A stretch of 64,000 nucleotides of DNA from positions 9,135,405-9,199,404 of the forward strand of contig OX465103.1 of the NCBI GenBank assembly GCA_949987565.1, written 5' to 3'. The DNA is from Luidia sarsii. Its lineage: Eukaryota > Echinodermata > Asteroidea > Paxillosida > Luidiidae. This document shows positions 9,207 through 21,010 of the stretch, piece by piece (positions within the stretch are counted from its first letter, which is position 1; every line of letters begins with the position of its first letter). The position numbers were made by a program, and so were the translations under genes. The notes under the pieces are model-generated. The model had not been told where the DNA came from and searched no databases. It saw only the letters and a list, made by a program, of their open reading frames with translations.

Positions 9207-12200
9207 GTAAGCAAGTTGGTCTCTCTTATAGTGCTATTCTATCGGACCATGGCCAAGCTCAAGTGCTCATAAATCTAGCAAAAAAAATCACAGGCCCGAC
9301 ATTTCGATCCCTGCGGAACTCATAGTGGTCTTAAGAAAGGACCAAAATGTCAGTCTCTGATTCGGAAGAAAACGTTCATCTTGGGATAACAACATCATCA
9401 GGCCCCGCAAGAAATCTCCAAAATTGAGAAGGCCTGACATTTGATCCGAACAGGACTTTTTCTCAAAAAAGGCATTAGAATGATTCAGCCGTTGAGAAAG
9501 AATGGGCTCGCAAGGATGTCAGGCCCTCCACTACAACATTTGCGATTTTGAACATTGGCCATTATTTTTATTCAGAAAGCAACGTGCCACATTTTTGTAT
9601 CACTTCTGCTACATCATGTAGGACATGAGCAGATGATAATTGTTGTTTACTCTTTAACTTATAAATCCCCCCCCCCTTGTACCTCTTATGTCGACCAGTG
9701 GACTTTGCACTGAAGAAAATCCAGCGATCTGAGGATGAGCTGATCAGAATCCAACTCTGGGATATTGCAGGTACGGTGTAACCCTCAGCATCATTTTGGG
9801 CTAGCAATCAGTGCATCCCAGGTATGCCGAGACTTTGAGTGCGCGTTGCCGTGCTGAGGACCTGGGGCTAATTGCATAGAGCTGCTTAAGCACCAACATT
9901 TGTCTGAAGCACGAAAAGTCACGACTCATGATCACCTTGATTGATTGATTGATTTAATTTTTATCCACATAAAAACATAGAAATTTGCCTTCCACTGGAA
10001 AAAAACATGTTACAAAATAAAACATGTGATAAAAGCATATAAATACTGTAAGAAATCAATAATACACAGATTACACACATCCAATACAATTATTGAACTA
10101 AACCCATGGATACACCAGAAAGTCACATAAAAGCATTAACATACGCAGATGCAACGTCTGTGGCGATAGGGTAAAAAAGGCTCAGGCATGATATAATAGT
10201 CAACTACCGCTTGGAGTATCTATTGAAAATGTGAATAGCGTTTGGGATGAACGACTGCCTAAACCGGAGGGAAATGGTCTTGGGGACACACAAACTTCTG
10301 TTTCATGCGGAGCAAAGAATAGTGAAATACAATTACAAGTCAAAAGTGTTTGGCAATCACATCGCAGTGTGGTTTGTAATCCTGTCTACTCAAGGAAGAC
10401 TTTTCATGTTGAGCAGATTTCTGTGCTTAAGCGGCTCTATGAAATTGAGCCCTGTTGTTTGCAAAAAAAAAACATTCATAGCAAGCTTAGCACATTAATT
10501 TTGGATTAATTACACAGCAGCATCCATCTCAAAAGTTTGAGGGCTTGACTTTTCGATCCTAGCCGGACCTTGATCAAAGGCTAAGTTCTGCTAGGATTGA
10601 AGTGTTAGGCCGTCTAACTTTTGAGATTGATGTATTGCAGGTCATTTTAGTCAGTGAGCAGTTTGCAACAGTTTCTGTATCTAGTAGCATCCACTCAACA
10701 GCAGCCAAAACACATTTCGGCATGATGTCTTGTATACCATAGAGGCTGCATTCGTGACGCTGGCTGGATGCATGTGTTCACTCCAGCAGATTTGTTAGCT
10801 TAAAACGCCTAAACCCGTAGGCAACTTTATCGTACCGCCATGCACGGGAGTCGCCCATCAGGAGACGTTGAATTCTTCATGTGTCATGGTTTGCTCTTAC
10901 TGCAACTGTTTCTGCCCGCAAGGTTGCTGTACAGTACGATCTGATCTCCATCGTTGTTTTCTGTCAATCATAGGCCCAGGTGGGAGCTGTGCACAATTCC
11001 CGGACGAATGTGAGCTTGGTAATGGTAACCCCCCATATATCCCATGGCTTCTTATTACTGCTTGGTTGTGTGGTTGACTTACGTTGAAAAAATTGATCCC
11101 CTCCCACCCTTCTCTGCACGCGCAATTTTACGTGTACCTTTTGCAAAGCAAGCATACAGGAACATGCACACTGGTTGAGCTCTTGGCCTCTATATCGGGG
11201 TAGGATTTCATTTTATAACAAAATGTTCTTAACAGCAGGGTCTAGTCACTGAAGAGCCTTGCTAGCGAATTTAACATTTTTTGTTATATTCAAGAAGAGT
11301 TCTCCATTTGTCTTTTCCATCCTGCAGTCAGCACTGTTGACTTGGGTGCTTTGTCCGATTGTGTGTATAAACGTGTAAACAAAAACCACACAGGTAAACA
11401 AATTTGAGTGCCAGTCAAATATATAAAGGAAAAATTGAGTGGAAATTTTGAACTAATTGAAAACGGGCAAAGAAAACTTTGACTGGACTTGAACCCGAGA
11501 CCTCTTGTTTTGCATACCGGCGTTCTTACCATCTTACCAGGTACCCAACTGTTAGTTCCATGAAGAAATTTTACTTTTGGTTGACTTACAGTGTACTGAG
11601 CACATTTATAATTGTTGCAAGTCAGGAAGGGCCAATCCTCATTCAATTTCATCCCAAATGAGCCACGATACACCATTGTTTCCACCTTGATAGTGTAGTT
11701 ATTGTTCGCAGAGGATGCCACTGGTTTCAAATTTCACGCAATTGTATCCACACAGAAAACAAAAGGATTTCCTTTAATAATTTATTGATATTATACATGT
11801 AGACATGTACAGTATCTACATGCAGGTGCCATCTATTACAGCGCCCTCTGTAGCCAGTTTGTAATAGCCACTAAAACAACGTCATGCACCCCGAGGGGCC
11901 AGTGGCCCGGCTGCTCCCCCAAAATCTTGATAAAAATGTAGCCGATCCAATTTGATCCGAAAGCACTAGATACCTTAGAGTTAACAGAGCCTTTTTTTAA
12001 ACAGAGCTACCGAAAGGCCTATCTAGTAAACTATGGTAGCCTGGGTTGGTCACCCAAGAAAAAAAACTTATGTGGGTATGTTGTATGTAAGTGCTAAAAG
12101 AAATTAAAAAATTTGGCTGGACTGGGATTTGAACGTGAGATCTCTGGCTTAATGCACTATACTAGTGCTCTTCCCACCTGAGCTATCCAGCCCTTAGTTA

Positions 12201-15200
12201 GTGGCCTTCACAAATAATGAACTATCTTTGGCTGGGTGGGGGCACCAGTCAGAGGCATTTAACCATTCACTGCTGTACATCTTCAGGGGTTACCATGCCC
12301 AGGCAGATTTCATTCAGATGCAAACAACCAATTGTTGTCATCCTGTCTACAGCAGCATGGGGATCGCACAAAGTGGATGCCACTTCTTTTTTTTTCAGTT
12401 TCAATCAAACAAATTGAAGGGGCAAACGGACTGGGAACTTTTGAACCATTTTGGAACAATGGCAAAGACAATCTGACTGGACCAGGGCTTGACCAGAATT
12501 TTTAAACCCAGAAAATGTAGAGGGACGGAGGGCTCGATCCTAACGGGAAGATTCCCAGAAGCAGAGTGGCAAGGACAAGAACAGATAGGAAAGGGGAAAA
12601 GGGGAGAGGCATTAGGATATGGATTCTACGGACGGTAGAAAAAGAGACAAAAGAGGAAGGCTGGTAGATAGATTAGGGTCAGATCAAACCGGACAGGCAG
12701 CAAGTAGGGAAGGAAGGGCTTAAAGGGGAAGAAATCAAAGGGAAAATATCAAAGACATGTAAAGGAAGTCAAGAGAAGTATATTTAGAAATGATGGTATT
12801 AAAGGGAGTACCGTACATTCAGTATCCTTGCCTTGCCACAGTGATAGTCGTAAAAAAGATGCTGAGCAGAATTCCCTGGAACAATTTGTCTGTGATTTCT
12901 GCAAAAAATAAAGGCCTCTTACAAGAACAAACAGGAATGTAGGACGTTAGAACTTGCCTGGTGTTTCGATCCTACTGGGACATTTTGGTCACAGCAGGAT
13001 CATGCTGTATAGGACGTCCTACAAGCAGTATGATAAATAACACCCTCTAAATGTAACACGATTTTGGCCGAATCTAGAAAGCATGCAAAGTTCAGCATGT
13101 TCCTGTTGTATTAGTTTCCGGAAATGTTGGTATTGCTTGTGTATGCTTGTATGCCATTTCTTCCACCTGTACATGTAAATGTATGTAGAGAAAACAACGA
13201 CCAGGTGATGGCTGGCTTTGTATGGTGCGCTATTGTAATACATGGACTACTGTGCGTGAGCGTGTACTTTATTGATGAGTGTGGAAGCTTCATGTTGACA
13301 CCTCCATCTCTTGCCTGCTTGTGGGGAAGTTCTTGTGCCAGGGCTTGTGTGGCTTCGGCAGATTCCACATATTATCCGAAACACAAAATGAGCACTATAG
13401 ATACACTGTAGATCTAATAATTGGAATCCACCAGATAACTGACAACGGGGTAGTGGTCAGGTTACCAGACGCAAAACAACAGCAATTTGCCCAGCTTAGA
13501 CTACCGGGGTATTTTACTAACCTATCTACATGTATGTTGCATGTAGTTTCCATATTGTTCTATTGGTTTTTAGTCTCGTTTTGGTGTTCGTGTTTTAGGT
13601 GGGAGGTTTTTGTGGAGGTGGGGGGGGGGGGGTTGGTTGGAAGCCAGATGGTCAATTTCCATGGGGGTTCTGAGACACAGAAATTGCAATTGAGTAAAAC
13701 GATGTCCACCCAAAAACATACCAAAAATGAATATATATTCAATTTGCAGCATTAAGCTGAATTACGTGGCTTTTACATTAAAAAGTTCATTACAAAAAGC
13801 TAAACTTTACAGTATGTACACATTTCAAACATTCATAAAATTAACAAAAAGTTATAAAACAAAAACAAGACATGACTTGTAGAAGCTCTACTGTTTGGAT
13901 AATGCACAGTTTGTATGATACATGGTACACCAAACATGCACCAAACAAGCAAGAGTCCAAATGCCCAACAAACATTAATTTTACAATTTATTTTAGATTT
14001 GTTCTGTTGTCTTGCCTTTTTTTTTAAAGCAATTTCGCCCCCCTTTTTGTAAATACGTGTACATGTAGGTCTCAGTTTTGATGGTATCCCACTGCATGTT
14101 GCTTCCTGGTCAGAGTTTGGTATTGAACTGGCTTCTGGCATTTTTTTCTGCCTGTTTTTTTATTTGCATTCTATCAGATCTTGGACTTTATTCATTGAGA
14201 CAATGAGATAGTAGTGGACACAGTATGGAAAGTTATCAACCATTACCCTGTGGGCGTTGATAGAATATACATGAAGATAATAGTACTAATAAGTGAGACA
14301 TAGGGCACTAAGGGCTGACAGGGATGGGTGTAATGGACGAATTGAGTATACATTGTAGACTAACAAGACTAGCTATAGACTAGATACACATGTATAAACA
14401 ACTTGCAGTAAAAAAGACAAAGTGACAAGGAGGTACATACACAGACAGTCAGGGGAAGGAAAGCCCTGACATACATGACAGAGGAATGACAAAATGGACG
14501 GTAGTAGGAGAGGGAATGGAATGGAGTCTGAAATTTGGTTAGCTATCTGTAGGATGAACAGATGAAAGTAAAGGATCTAAGATGTATAGGTCAAATACTT
14601 GAATGATGTTGCAAATGAGCGTATGGAACAGAATATTGAAGCACGAGTATTTGCACATTCAAGAAGCTGAGGCTTGTTTTGGAGAAGATGCTATGAGCCC
14701 ACACACATGTACACGTATTTCCCCAGCACTGAAGTGAATGTCCTTTACTCCATGGACTCAGAATTAACTCCTAGAGTGTTGGATCACCTCACCACCATTG
14801 CCTTAAAAGCTCTTGAGAAACCTACATTAGTATTTAGCAGAATAAAAAAAAAAGTGTGGGCTTGGTATATATTGCCTATACTATTTCTGATACATTGAAG
14901 ATAACAATCAACTGAATCGAGTATGTATTATACAAAAATATAGACATAACTCACATAAGATTCAATTTAAGGTGGGTTAAATTCATCGGTCAACAGCATT
15001 CTTTTGCAAATGCTATTCAGCTTGTCCCTTCTTTGATCTGCAAGTGCAAATTGCCGTCACGTGTTGCTGGCTTTCTTGCCCAACAGGTTATTCTGCCGGA
15101 GGTCGTTCCTGAATAACCTTTCGGGCAACAGAGCTGGCATGACATACTGTAAAATGTAAATGACAGTTTGCCAATCAGTGTAAGACACCGGCAGAATAGC

Positions 15201-18200
15201 GGTTTTGCAGGAAGAATGCCATTGCTGGGTCAATATACACTGCCTCAATATAACAAGATAAGAATGTAGGGAACAAGCAAAGAGCTCACAGGCAGAATAC
15301 AGTCCAAGCACCCTTTCTTATTTGGTATAATACATGTATGTTGGTAGAAAAGCAGCTCATTGGAGCATATTTTAACCAGTAATAATGTATACTGTGTGTA
15401 TTATAACTTTCCTTTTCAGTTTTTCTTTTCTTTGTGTTATTGATTAATAATTTGTCCTCACTAGTAATTAGTACATTTTGCTTGTTGATGTTTTACTTTA
15501 TGCATCTGGACTGTGTGCATAGAAAATTTGTCGGAATTCTGCATTTTAACAACCCACCCCTTTTGCTATCGAGATATAAAGATGATCAATGATAAGATAT
15601 ATGGGCAATTATTGACTGAAGGTACTTGGACAAAATGATGTCAACTACAGTACTGTATACTGGGTACATTGCTTGTAATGTTGAATCAAGCAAAATCCTG
15701 GCACTGTAATTAATTGAAAAAAAAAATGGCAAAGAAAACTTTAACTGGACCGGGTTTTGAACCTGAGACCTCTTGTATTGCATACCAGTGCTCTTCCCAT
15801 CAGGATTAGCCAGCCCCTAAATTGTGGCCTCCCAAATAGTCATCTAGTCTTTGCCGGGGTGGGGGTGCCAGTCAGAAGCAATTTTTTCGTATAAAATATC
15901 TCCAAGGATAGCACCCCCGCTTTCATTCAGATGCAAACAACTAATAGTTAAATTTTGAATCCAGACCTCTGGTTCTAACTTTGATGCTGGCGCTCCACAT
16001 GTACCACCGGAGCTATCCCATAGCCAGCCACGTTGGCCGGGTTCGGGGGTCGGGCAGGGCACCAGTCAGAAGCATTTAACAATTTGCACTCCCACGTTCT
16101 TTGCACCGACTTTTGTCAGACTTTGACAGAATGCCAAGTAGGAGGTTTGTGATGATGCCATGTATACATTATCATCTCTTAAGAGGAGTATGGCTCTGAA
16201 AAGAGCTGGTAACTCAAAGTTTTGGGTGGTGTGTAGTGTGTACTCTGTCCATTATCAGGAGACTGCTGGATTCCGACTATCATCGGTGCTTGTAAGTGCT
16301 GTGGAGAGCATTGGAGCATGGAGAATCCTTCCACTGAAAGCTGAGTGGAGAGCACTTGCATGTGGAGGATCTTTCTTGCCTAGCATGAACGCTGAGGCTT
16401 GGAGAGAGGTGGTCATTAATGGGAGTGTGTCAGTAGCAGTCATTGTGTCACCGCAAACCTCCTGCTTTGTATCTCCCACCATGCAAACCTTCAAATCGGA
16501 CGTGATAGAACTCGTCGGACTTTCACTGCTTGTTAATTTCTGTGGTTTGGTCTCTTTCTGCCGCTGGTCGCTGTCGTGTCCGCAGGTCAGGAGCGCTACA
16601 GCAGCTTGACCAGGGTGTACTACAAGGACGCCTCCGCCTGCGTCATCATGTTTGACATCACCTCGCCCAAGACGTTCAAGAGCGTCGTCCGCTGGAAGAA
16701 CGACGTGGACTCCAAGGTCTTTCTGCGAGACATGAACCCCGTCCCCTGCCTCCTGCTCGCCAACAAGGTAGCGTCTGTGTACTTGGAAGATTTGTAAATT
16801 CTGTCTTGGAACTGATTACCAGTAATGCTGTCCGTCTAAGCCGTTAGAAAATGTGGATGAAGCGTCTTCAGACTATTCAACCACATGGTCTCAACATCCA
16901 GAAGGGTAATGACTAACACCATGCAGCTTTCTGATAATCCTTCTTTCGTGTTCACTCCTTCACACTTCTCTCTTTGATCTTTCCCCCTCTTCTCACTAAT
17001 CCCTACCCTACTCCTTGCCCTTCCCTTTGATCTCTCCCTACCAGCTTTACTCTTTGTCCTTTGTTTCTCATCCGTGTCCTATTCACTCTCTTCCCCCTTC
17101 CTTCGTGTACATGTATCTGTGTTGTCCTTGTCACTCTGCCTTTGAGAAAGGTCCCGCTAGGATCGAAACGTCAGGCCCACTAAATTTTAAGATTTGCATT
17201 TTGGTAATTTTAGTCAGTAAGCAGTTTGCAACATTTTTGTATATCACTCTGATTATGTAATAACCAGTGCCTAATGTTTAATGTATCACCACCTGATTGA
17301 TACTGCAGTAAATTTTCTAACCATTAATATATCACATTTGTAGGAAGTGGCCTAACGTTTTGATCCTAGCAGGACCTTCATCAGAGGCTAAATGACTCTT
17401 ACACTCAGAAGGACATACATGTATAAGAAAGTTTGCCTGGGGTCAATCCCAGGCAAACTGATGATGGTCCTGCTAGGATCAAAACGTTACGCCACTAACT
17501 ACAATTTTGCATTTTACCACACGTCCAACACCTTGCTAAGCATTTAGCAACAGATTTACATTTTTTTTAAATTCTCAATAATGTATCAGATTGAAACAGT
17601 GGCAAAGAAAACTTTGACTGGATCAGGATTTGAACCCGAGAACTCTGGTCTTGCGCACCGGCGCTCTTTTACCATCTGAGCTATCAAGCCCTTAGATTGT
17701 GACCTTCCCAAATAGTCAAGTCTTTGTATCGGTTAAATTATCCATAGGGGGACAACGAATTTTTGGCTGGAGTCGTGGGGGAATTACATGACATTATCTG
17801 TTGGGAGGTAATGCATGATTACCGTTTGGAATTTACAACAGCATGGGTCAATTTGGGTTACAGTATTGGTCAAGTGGTGATACAGTACATTATGATACAG
17901 ATGATACATTAGGTGCTGTTATTACATCATTTGTTGTAACAGCCTGTTAACTGCATTGTTGCTACTGGTTTTTGTGTGTGTGTTAATCTGTGTTGTCAAA
18001 TATTGTTAGCACTTTTCAACCTACAGTATAGTAAAAGGTGCTTTATATTAGTGCTGAATGTCTGTATTTGTGCGTATTCTCAATTCATGGAGATAACCTG
18101 AGGATTAAATGAAGTTGTCCATTTGAGATTGGGAGAGAATCATTTAATTTTTGTGTTAATACCGGTAAGTAATTTTTGAAGTTTCCTAGGATGAAAAAGT

Positions 18201-19741
18201 CAAGCCCTTAGGATGTTTGAGATTTGCATTGCTGTCACTTTCCTTGCATATTCATGTGCATGTGGTAAGCTGTTTTGCCTACCACTTGGATTAAGATATG
18301 AATACATGTATTTTGATCCATTTATGTACCCAGTCGGACCTCGATGACGACAGGGTGTCGGATGAAGAGATCAAGAAAATGTCTCAGGACATGAATTTTG
18401 TGGGGTGGAGCAAGATCTCGGTCAAGGACAACTTGAATGTGGAGCAACCCATGCTGTGAGTGGCTGATTTGTACTGGCATCATTTCCCATCGATTCCTAT
18501 ACAGTGTTATATGAGTTAAAACAAAAAGAAGGACAAACACTGAGTGGGAGCTCTTAACCACTTCTCGCCGGGGGGGGGGGGGGGGGGGGTCCAGTGCCGA
18601 TGACCGCCATACGTTTTTTTTTTAACAATGCATCATTTTCAAATCTCGCTAAAACAATCGGAACAATATATTTCTGTGAAATAAATCAATAAGGCTACAC
18701 TGTGGGTACAAGAGAGTAAAACCTGGCACAATTCGGACGTCGTTGTGGCTTTTGTCAAGAGATTCTCCGTTCGAAAAAGGGCCCATTGTGCGTCGTCAAT
18801 GGACCGTAACGGACTTGTGTGTGTGTGTGTGTGTACGGTGCTGTCAATCCCTGACCGCAGACTCCAGCCTCCACTCCAGGCAGTCAAATCTTTGAGTTGG
18901 TCGGCCACAACCGAGCGTACAGATTTCGGTAAAGAATGTGGGGGGAATTCCAATGCCAGACCGACGACTGTTAGGCTGTGTGGCATGCAAAGACAATGTC
19001 CCCCCACGTGCTTTCAGCGGCAGCGTGGTATCCCTCGATCCTCCACAGTAAAAGTCCCACAATTGCACAATTACTGCTGCTAATCTTGCAGTTAATGTGG
19101 CAACTTGCGTGTAAAAGGGTCTTTGTACTGATTCGTATTGCTTTGTTCTAAGCTGAAAAGAGTCTTTGTTTAGAATGTGGACAATAGTGGTGCCCGGATT
19201 CGGAGGGCCCCGTCGCATAGTCAAGCCAATGGAGCTTCGGATTCGGAGGTCCTGGCGCGAAGTGGTTAAGGAAATGAAATGGCCTATTGTCCAACCCCAC
19301 AAAGGGGCCCAAATGGACTCTAAACGTTGATGATGAGAGCCAGGATCAGTAGAAGATTGCTACACCATAAAAAGTGGTATTGAACCTTTTTTTTGGGGGG
19401 GGTGGTCCCCTAGCTTGCTGCCTACGTGTTATTCAAAAGCCGGCCTGCCTTAGACTTAGAGGGTTAATAAATAGGGTGGTCAGAGCAGAATCTGATAATT
19501 TTTTTTTTTTAGAGGGTTGCGCCAGAAGGCAGGACAAGTATAATACGGCATCCTTAACTCACTCTTCACCCACAAAATGCTCCGTCTGTCTCTCGCCGGC
19601 AGGTTTTTGGTGGAGGAGATTCTGGCCCGGCACCAGTCTCGGGGGCGTGGCTCCATCATCGGGGATTTCACGGACGAGGACGGAAGGATCAAACTGCCTC
19701 ACACCTTTGACAAGCAGAGCAAGTGTTGCTGGGTCTTGTAA
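9089..19741 (+). CDS. RAB29: Rab GTPase of the Rab29/32/38 group
   Basis: Five exons (9089-9206, 9699-9770, 16586-16767, 18334-18455, 19603-19741) join to 633 nt, 210 residues. Visible G motifs: GDSLVGKT (12-19), the VGVDFAL segment after switch I, WDIAGQE (60-66, with catalytic Gln65), NKSD (123-126) and SVK (153-155). VDFALK, DASACVIMFD and PVPCLLLANK match the Rab29 (RAB7L1) and Rab32/38 group; SVK and DASACVIMFD favour Rab29. Known members act at trans-Golgi, lysosome-related organelles and, for Rab29, LRRK2 recruitment and ciliary trafficking. The C-terminus is CCWVL, so the last four residues form a CaaX box ending in Leu, suited to geranylgeranylation. The symbol is a subfamily assignment; it could be a pre-duplication Rab32/38/29 gene. 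Confidence 0.88.
9285..9560 (+). repeat. Family A copies in Rab intron 1
   Basis: Two diverged family A segments: one at 9290-9345 (ggcccgacatttcgatccct) and one at 9428-9560 with cctgacatttgatcc, an inverted partner and the tail. Confidence 0.55.
9699..9770 (+). CDS. RAB29: Rab gene exon 2
   Basis: 72 nt coding VDFALKKIQ through WDIAG. The acceptor gaccag and donor GTACGG both preserve phase 1. This is the second interswitch strand and the DxxG motif. Confidence 0.85.
10525..10690 (+). repeat. Family A copy, both arms plus tail
   Basis: Reads ctcaaaagtttgagggcttg, tttcgatcctagccggacct, then the inverted arm tgctaggattgaagtgttag, then the tail ggtcattttagtcagtgagc. Shows the fold-back plus tail structure of the family. 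Confidence 0.7.
11462..11555 (-). mobile_element. tRNA-derived SINE fragment
   Basis: Minus-strand tRNA-like head of the SINE family: ggcaaagaaaactttgactg, then tgaacccgagacctct (B box) on the plus strand. The A-box end is damaged. Confidence 0.6.
12113..12480 (-). mobile_element. tRNA-derived SINE, long copy
   Basis: On the minus strand the tRNA-like module runs from gggctggatagctcaggtgg to a B-box-like gttcaaatcccagtcc, with a 270-bp body beyond it (ggggcaccagtcagaggcat, cattcagatgcaaacaacca). The same body order occurs at 29605-29945. Confidence 0.7.
12500..13025. repeat. Family A fragments
   Basis: The body of the long family A form in reverse (ggctcgatcctaacggg, gcagagtggcaaggacaag, gaaaggggaaaaggggagag) plus a separate diverged copy at 12955-13020 (tttcgatcctactgggacat). 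Confidence 0.5.
15713..16090 (-). mobile_element. tRNA-derived SINE, long copy
   Basis: Head ggcaaagaaaactttaactg with tttgaacctgagacct, then body ggcctcccaaatagtcatct and ggtgccagtcagaagcaa. A second partial SINE-like segment follows at 15960-16090. Confidence 0.65.
16140..16500. repeat. Family B fold-back copy
   Basis: Contains tggctctgaaaagagctgg, taactcaaagttttgggtgg, ccattatcaggagactgctg and the end motif caccatgcaaaccttcaaat shared with 46250-46480. The inverted arm is not complete. Confidence 0.55.
16586..16767 (+). CDS. RAB29: Rab gene exon 3
   Basis: 182 nt coding QERYSSLTRVYYKDASACVI through PVPCLLLANK. Acceptor cgcag, donor GTAGCG. Holds switch II and the NK half of the NKSD motif. 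Confidence 0.9.
17043..17265 (+). repeat. Family A, long full copy
   Basis: The first 147 bases (agctttactctttgtccttt to cccactaaatttta) differ from 30556-30702 at only two positions that I can see. The tail follows (gatttgcattttggtaattt, gtcagtaagcagtttgcaac). A reverse-strand relative is at 22235-22355. Confidence 0.8.
17344..17510. repeat. Family A fold-back copy
   Basis: Left arm ggcctaacgttttgatccta and right arm taggatcaaaacgttacgcc form an inverted pair around about 90 bases of unrelated sequence. Confidence 0.75.
17595..17740 (-). mobile_element. tRNA-derived SINE head
   Basis: ggcaaagaaaactttgactg, tttgaacccgagaactctgg, accatctgagctatcaagcc and the first body words (ttcccaaatagtcaag). 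Minus orientation. Confidence 0.65.
18334..18455 (+). CDS. RAB29: Rab gene exon 4
   Basis: 122 nt coding SDLDDDRVSDEEIKKM to NVEQPML. Completes NKSD and contains the SVK motif in place of the usual SAK, as in Rab29. Donor GTGAGT. Confidence 0.85.
18558..19265. mobile_element. TTAA-flanked DNA element, ~708 bp
   Basis: TTAA at 18554-18557 and 19266-19269 flank termini CCACTTCTCGCCGG and its near-inverse ccTGGCGCGAAGTGG. TTAA target sites are typical of piggyBac and Kolobok superfamilies. No transposase frame. Parts recur near 1425-1490 and 1925-2010. It sits in Rab intron 4. Confidence 0.5.
19603..19741 (+). CDS. RAB29: Rab gene exon 5 (C-terminus)
   Basis: Codes LFLVEEILARHQ to the stop. 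FLVEEIL matches the Rab32-type FLVEKIL helix. The hypervariable tail ends KQSKCCWVL, a prenylation motif. Acceptor gccggcag. Confidence 0.87.
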
Positions 19742-19769
19742 CATTCCCCTCATCCCCTCCCCCCTTTAC

Positions 19770-19775
19770 AATAAA
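19770..19775 (+). terminator. Candidate poly(A) signal of the Rab gene
   Basis: AATAAA 29 nt after the stop codon, followed by a T-rich stretch. This would give an unusually short 3' UTR; another site further on cannot be excluded. Confidence 0.45.
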
Positions 19776-19998
19776 TGGATCGTCATTTTTTTTAATCCTT
19801 GTAGGTATGAGTGTAAACGATCATTCCAAGGTTGAATGGAAGCAATGTGAGAATATACGCAAGTTCTTGGATGTATTTGGTAGTCATGGTAGTGTGTGAT
19901 TGCACTGAGCGTACGGTGCCTATTGTTTATTGAGTAGGGCTAACCCTATCGGATTATCAACTGCTGGGAAAGTTTTAATCCTTTGCTTGACCTCGTCC

Positions 19999-20060
19999 AG
20001 CTCGTTGGTCAAGTGGGCCTGTAGGAGCCGCGGGTTCGAATCCCACCTATGCGGTTGGAG
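19999..20060 (+). repeat. tRNA-like pol III fragment
   Basis: agctcgttggtcaagtgg (A-box-like) and gcgggttcgaatccc (B box) are preceded by gacctcgtcc, as in the unit at 62123-62195. The acceptor stem does not close, so this is a pseudo-tRNA or SINE head rather than a tRNA gene. Confidence 0.45.
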
Positions 20061-20312
20061 GGGTTGGTGGCATTGTAGGGATTGGTTTGCAATATACCTG
20101 GGTATTATTGAATTAGACAATGTCACCATTGTCTTGGCAAGATTGCTCACAAAGGGACTATGTGCAGTTAATACTGCAGTACCTTGGTTGTGATTTGGAA
20201 ATTGACCATCTGCAGAAAATCTACAGCATTATGATTACTAAAAAATAACCAAAAATAACAAGATATATTGCAGTTAATTTAGTTGACTATTTGGGAAGGG
20301 CTCCTTCTAAGG

Positions 20313-20405
20313 GCTGGATAGCTCAGATGATAAGAGCGCTGGTACGCAAAACCAGAGGTCTCGGCTTCAAATACTCAATGCTGCTCAAACTTTTCTTTGG
20401 CAATT
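20313..20405 (+). mobile_element. tRNA-derived SINE head, plus orientation
   Basis: gggctggatagctcagatga, then an anticodon-like arm ctggt-acgcaaa-accag, then gtctcggcttcaaat. The loop reads GCA at the anticodon position, so a tRNA-Cys-like ancestor is plausible. Ends with tttctttggcaatttt. Confidence 0.7.
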
Positions 20406-20484
20406 TTAAAAATTCATTTAAAAAGTTCCAAGTAAGTTTTGTTTCCCCTTTATTCGTTTGACTATTATTAAAAGATAAGAGTGG

Positions 20485-20580
20485 CATACAGTGCCCAGTG
20501 TTTTGATCCTAGCAGGACCTGTCTCAATGTCAGACTGAGAAAGAGTCCTTTGAGAAAGGCTCTGCCAAGATGGAATCATA
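20485..20580 (+). repeat. Family A copy, diverged
   Basis: cagtgttttgatcctagcag gacc followed by gagaaaggctctgccaagat, the two arms in shortened form. Confidence 0.55.
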
Positions 20581-20606
20581 AGTACCCTATACCATAGAGA
20601 TTTATA

Positions 20607-21010
20607 TATGTGACCTAAGATGGCATAATGCGGCATCTGCTCCAAAAGTCAATTTCGAGTTAACGGCGTTGAAGGTCAAAGTTTTTTCAAAATGTATGTC
20701 CAAAATCATTCCTTTTATTTTTGCATTTTCAGAATGCTTATGTACTAGAGAATGATCTGTCCGAAGGAAGTTTTCAACAAATGCCTGTAAATATTGAAAA
20801 TTTGGGGAATTCGTAAGTGTGTTTGCGCGTACGCTGCAATCCCAACTGCCCCGTCATATTTCTTGCGTCGTCGTTAGTCTGGATTTTGGCAGCATGCGGG
20901 AATAATTATGATATCATTGGAAAGCTAATGGTATTCTTTGCAGTGGTGGGAAAATGTTGAAAAACTGCAATTTGGACTTGAATTCTGATTATGCCGTTCC
21001 GGGTCACATA
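20607..21010. mobile_element. TATGTGACC-terminated element, copy 1
   Basis: Starts TATGTGACCTAAGATGGCAT and ends with the near-inverse atgccgttccgggtcacata. Internal words (caacaaatgcctgtaaatat, tctttgcagtggtgg) are shared with the copy at 31841-32208. About 400 bp, non-coding. Confidence 0.7.

Larger units (their letters stand above)
9771..16585 (+). other. Rab intron 2 (6.8 kb)
   Basis: No coding exon recognised. Holds family A copies, three or four tRNA-derived SINE copies, a family B copy, poly-G at 13620-13632 and otherwise AT-rich sequence. The stretch 13750-15700 has no feature that I can name. Confidence 0.6.

Noticed and set aside
20313..20405. Functional tRNA-Cys gene
   Set aside because: The acceptor stem does not close and the B-box end is degraded; same structure as the dispersed SINE copies.
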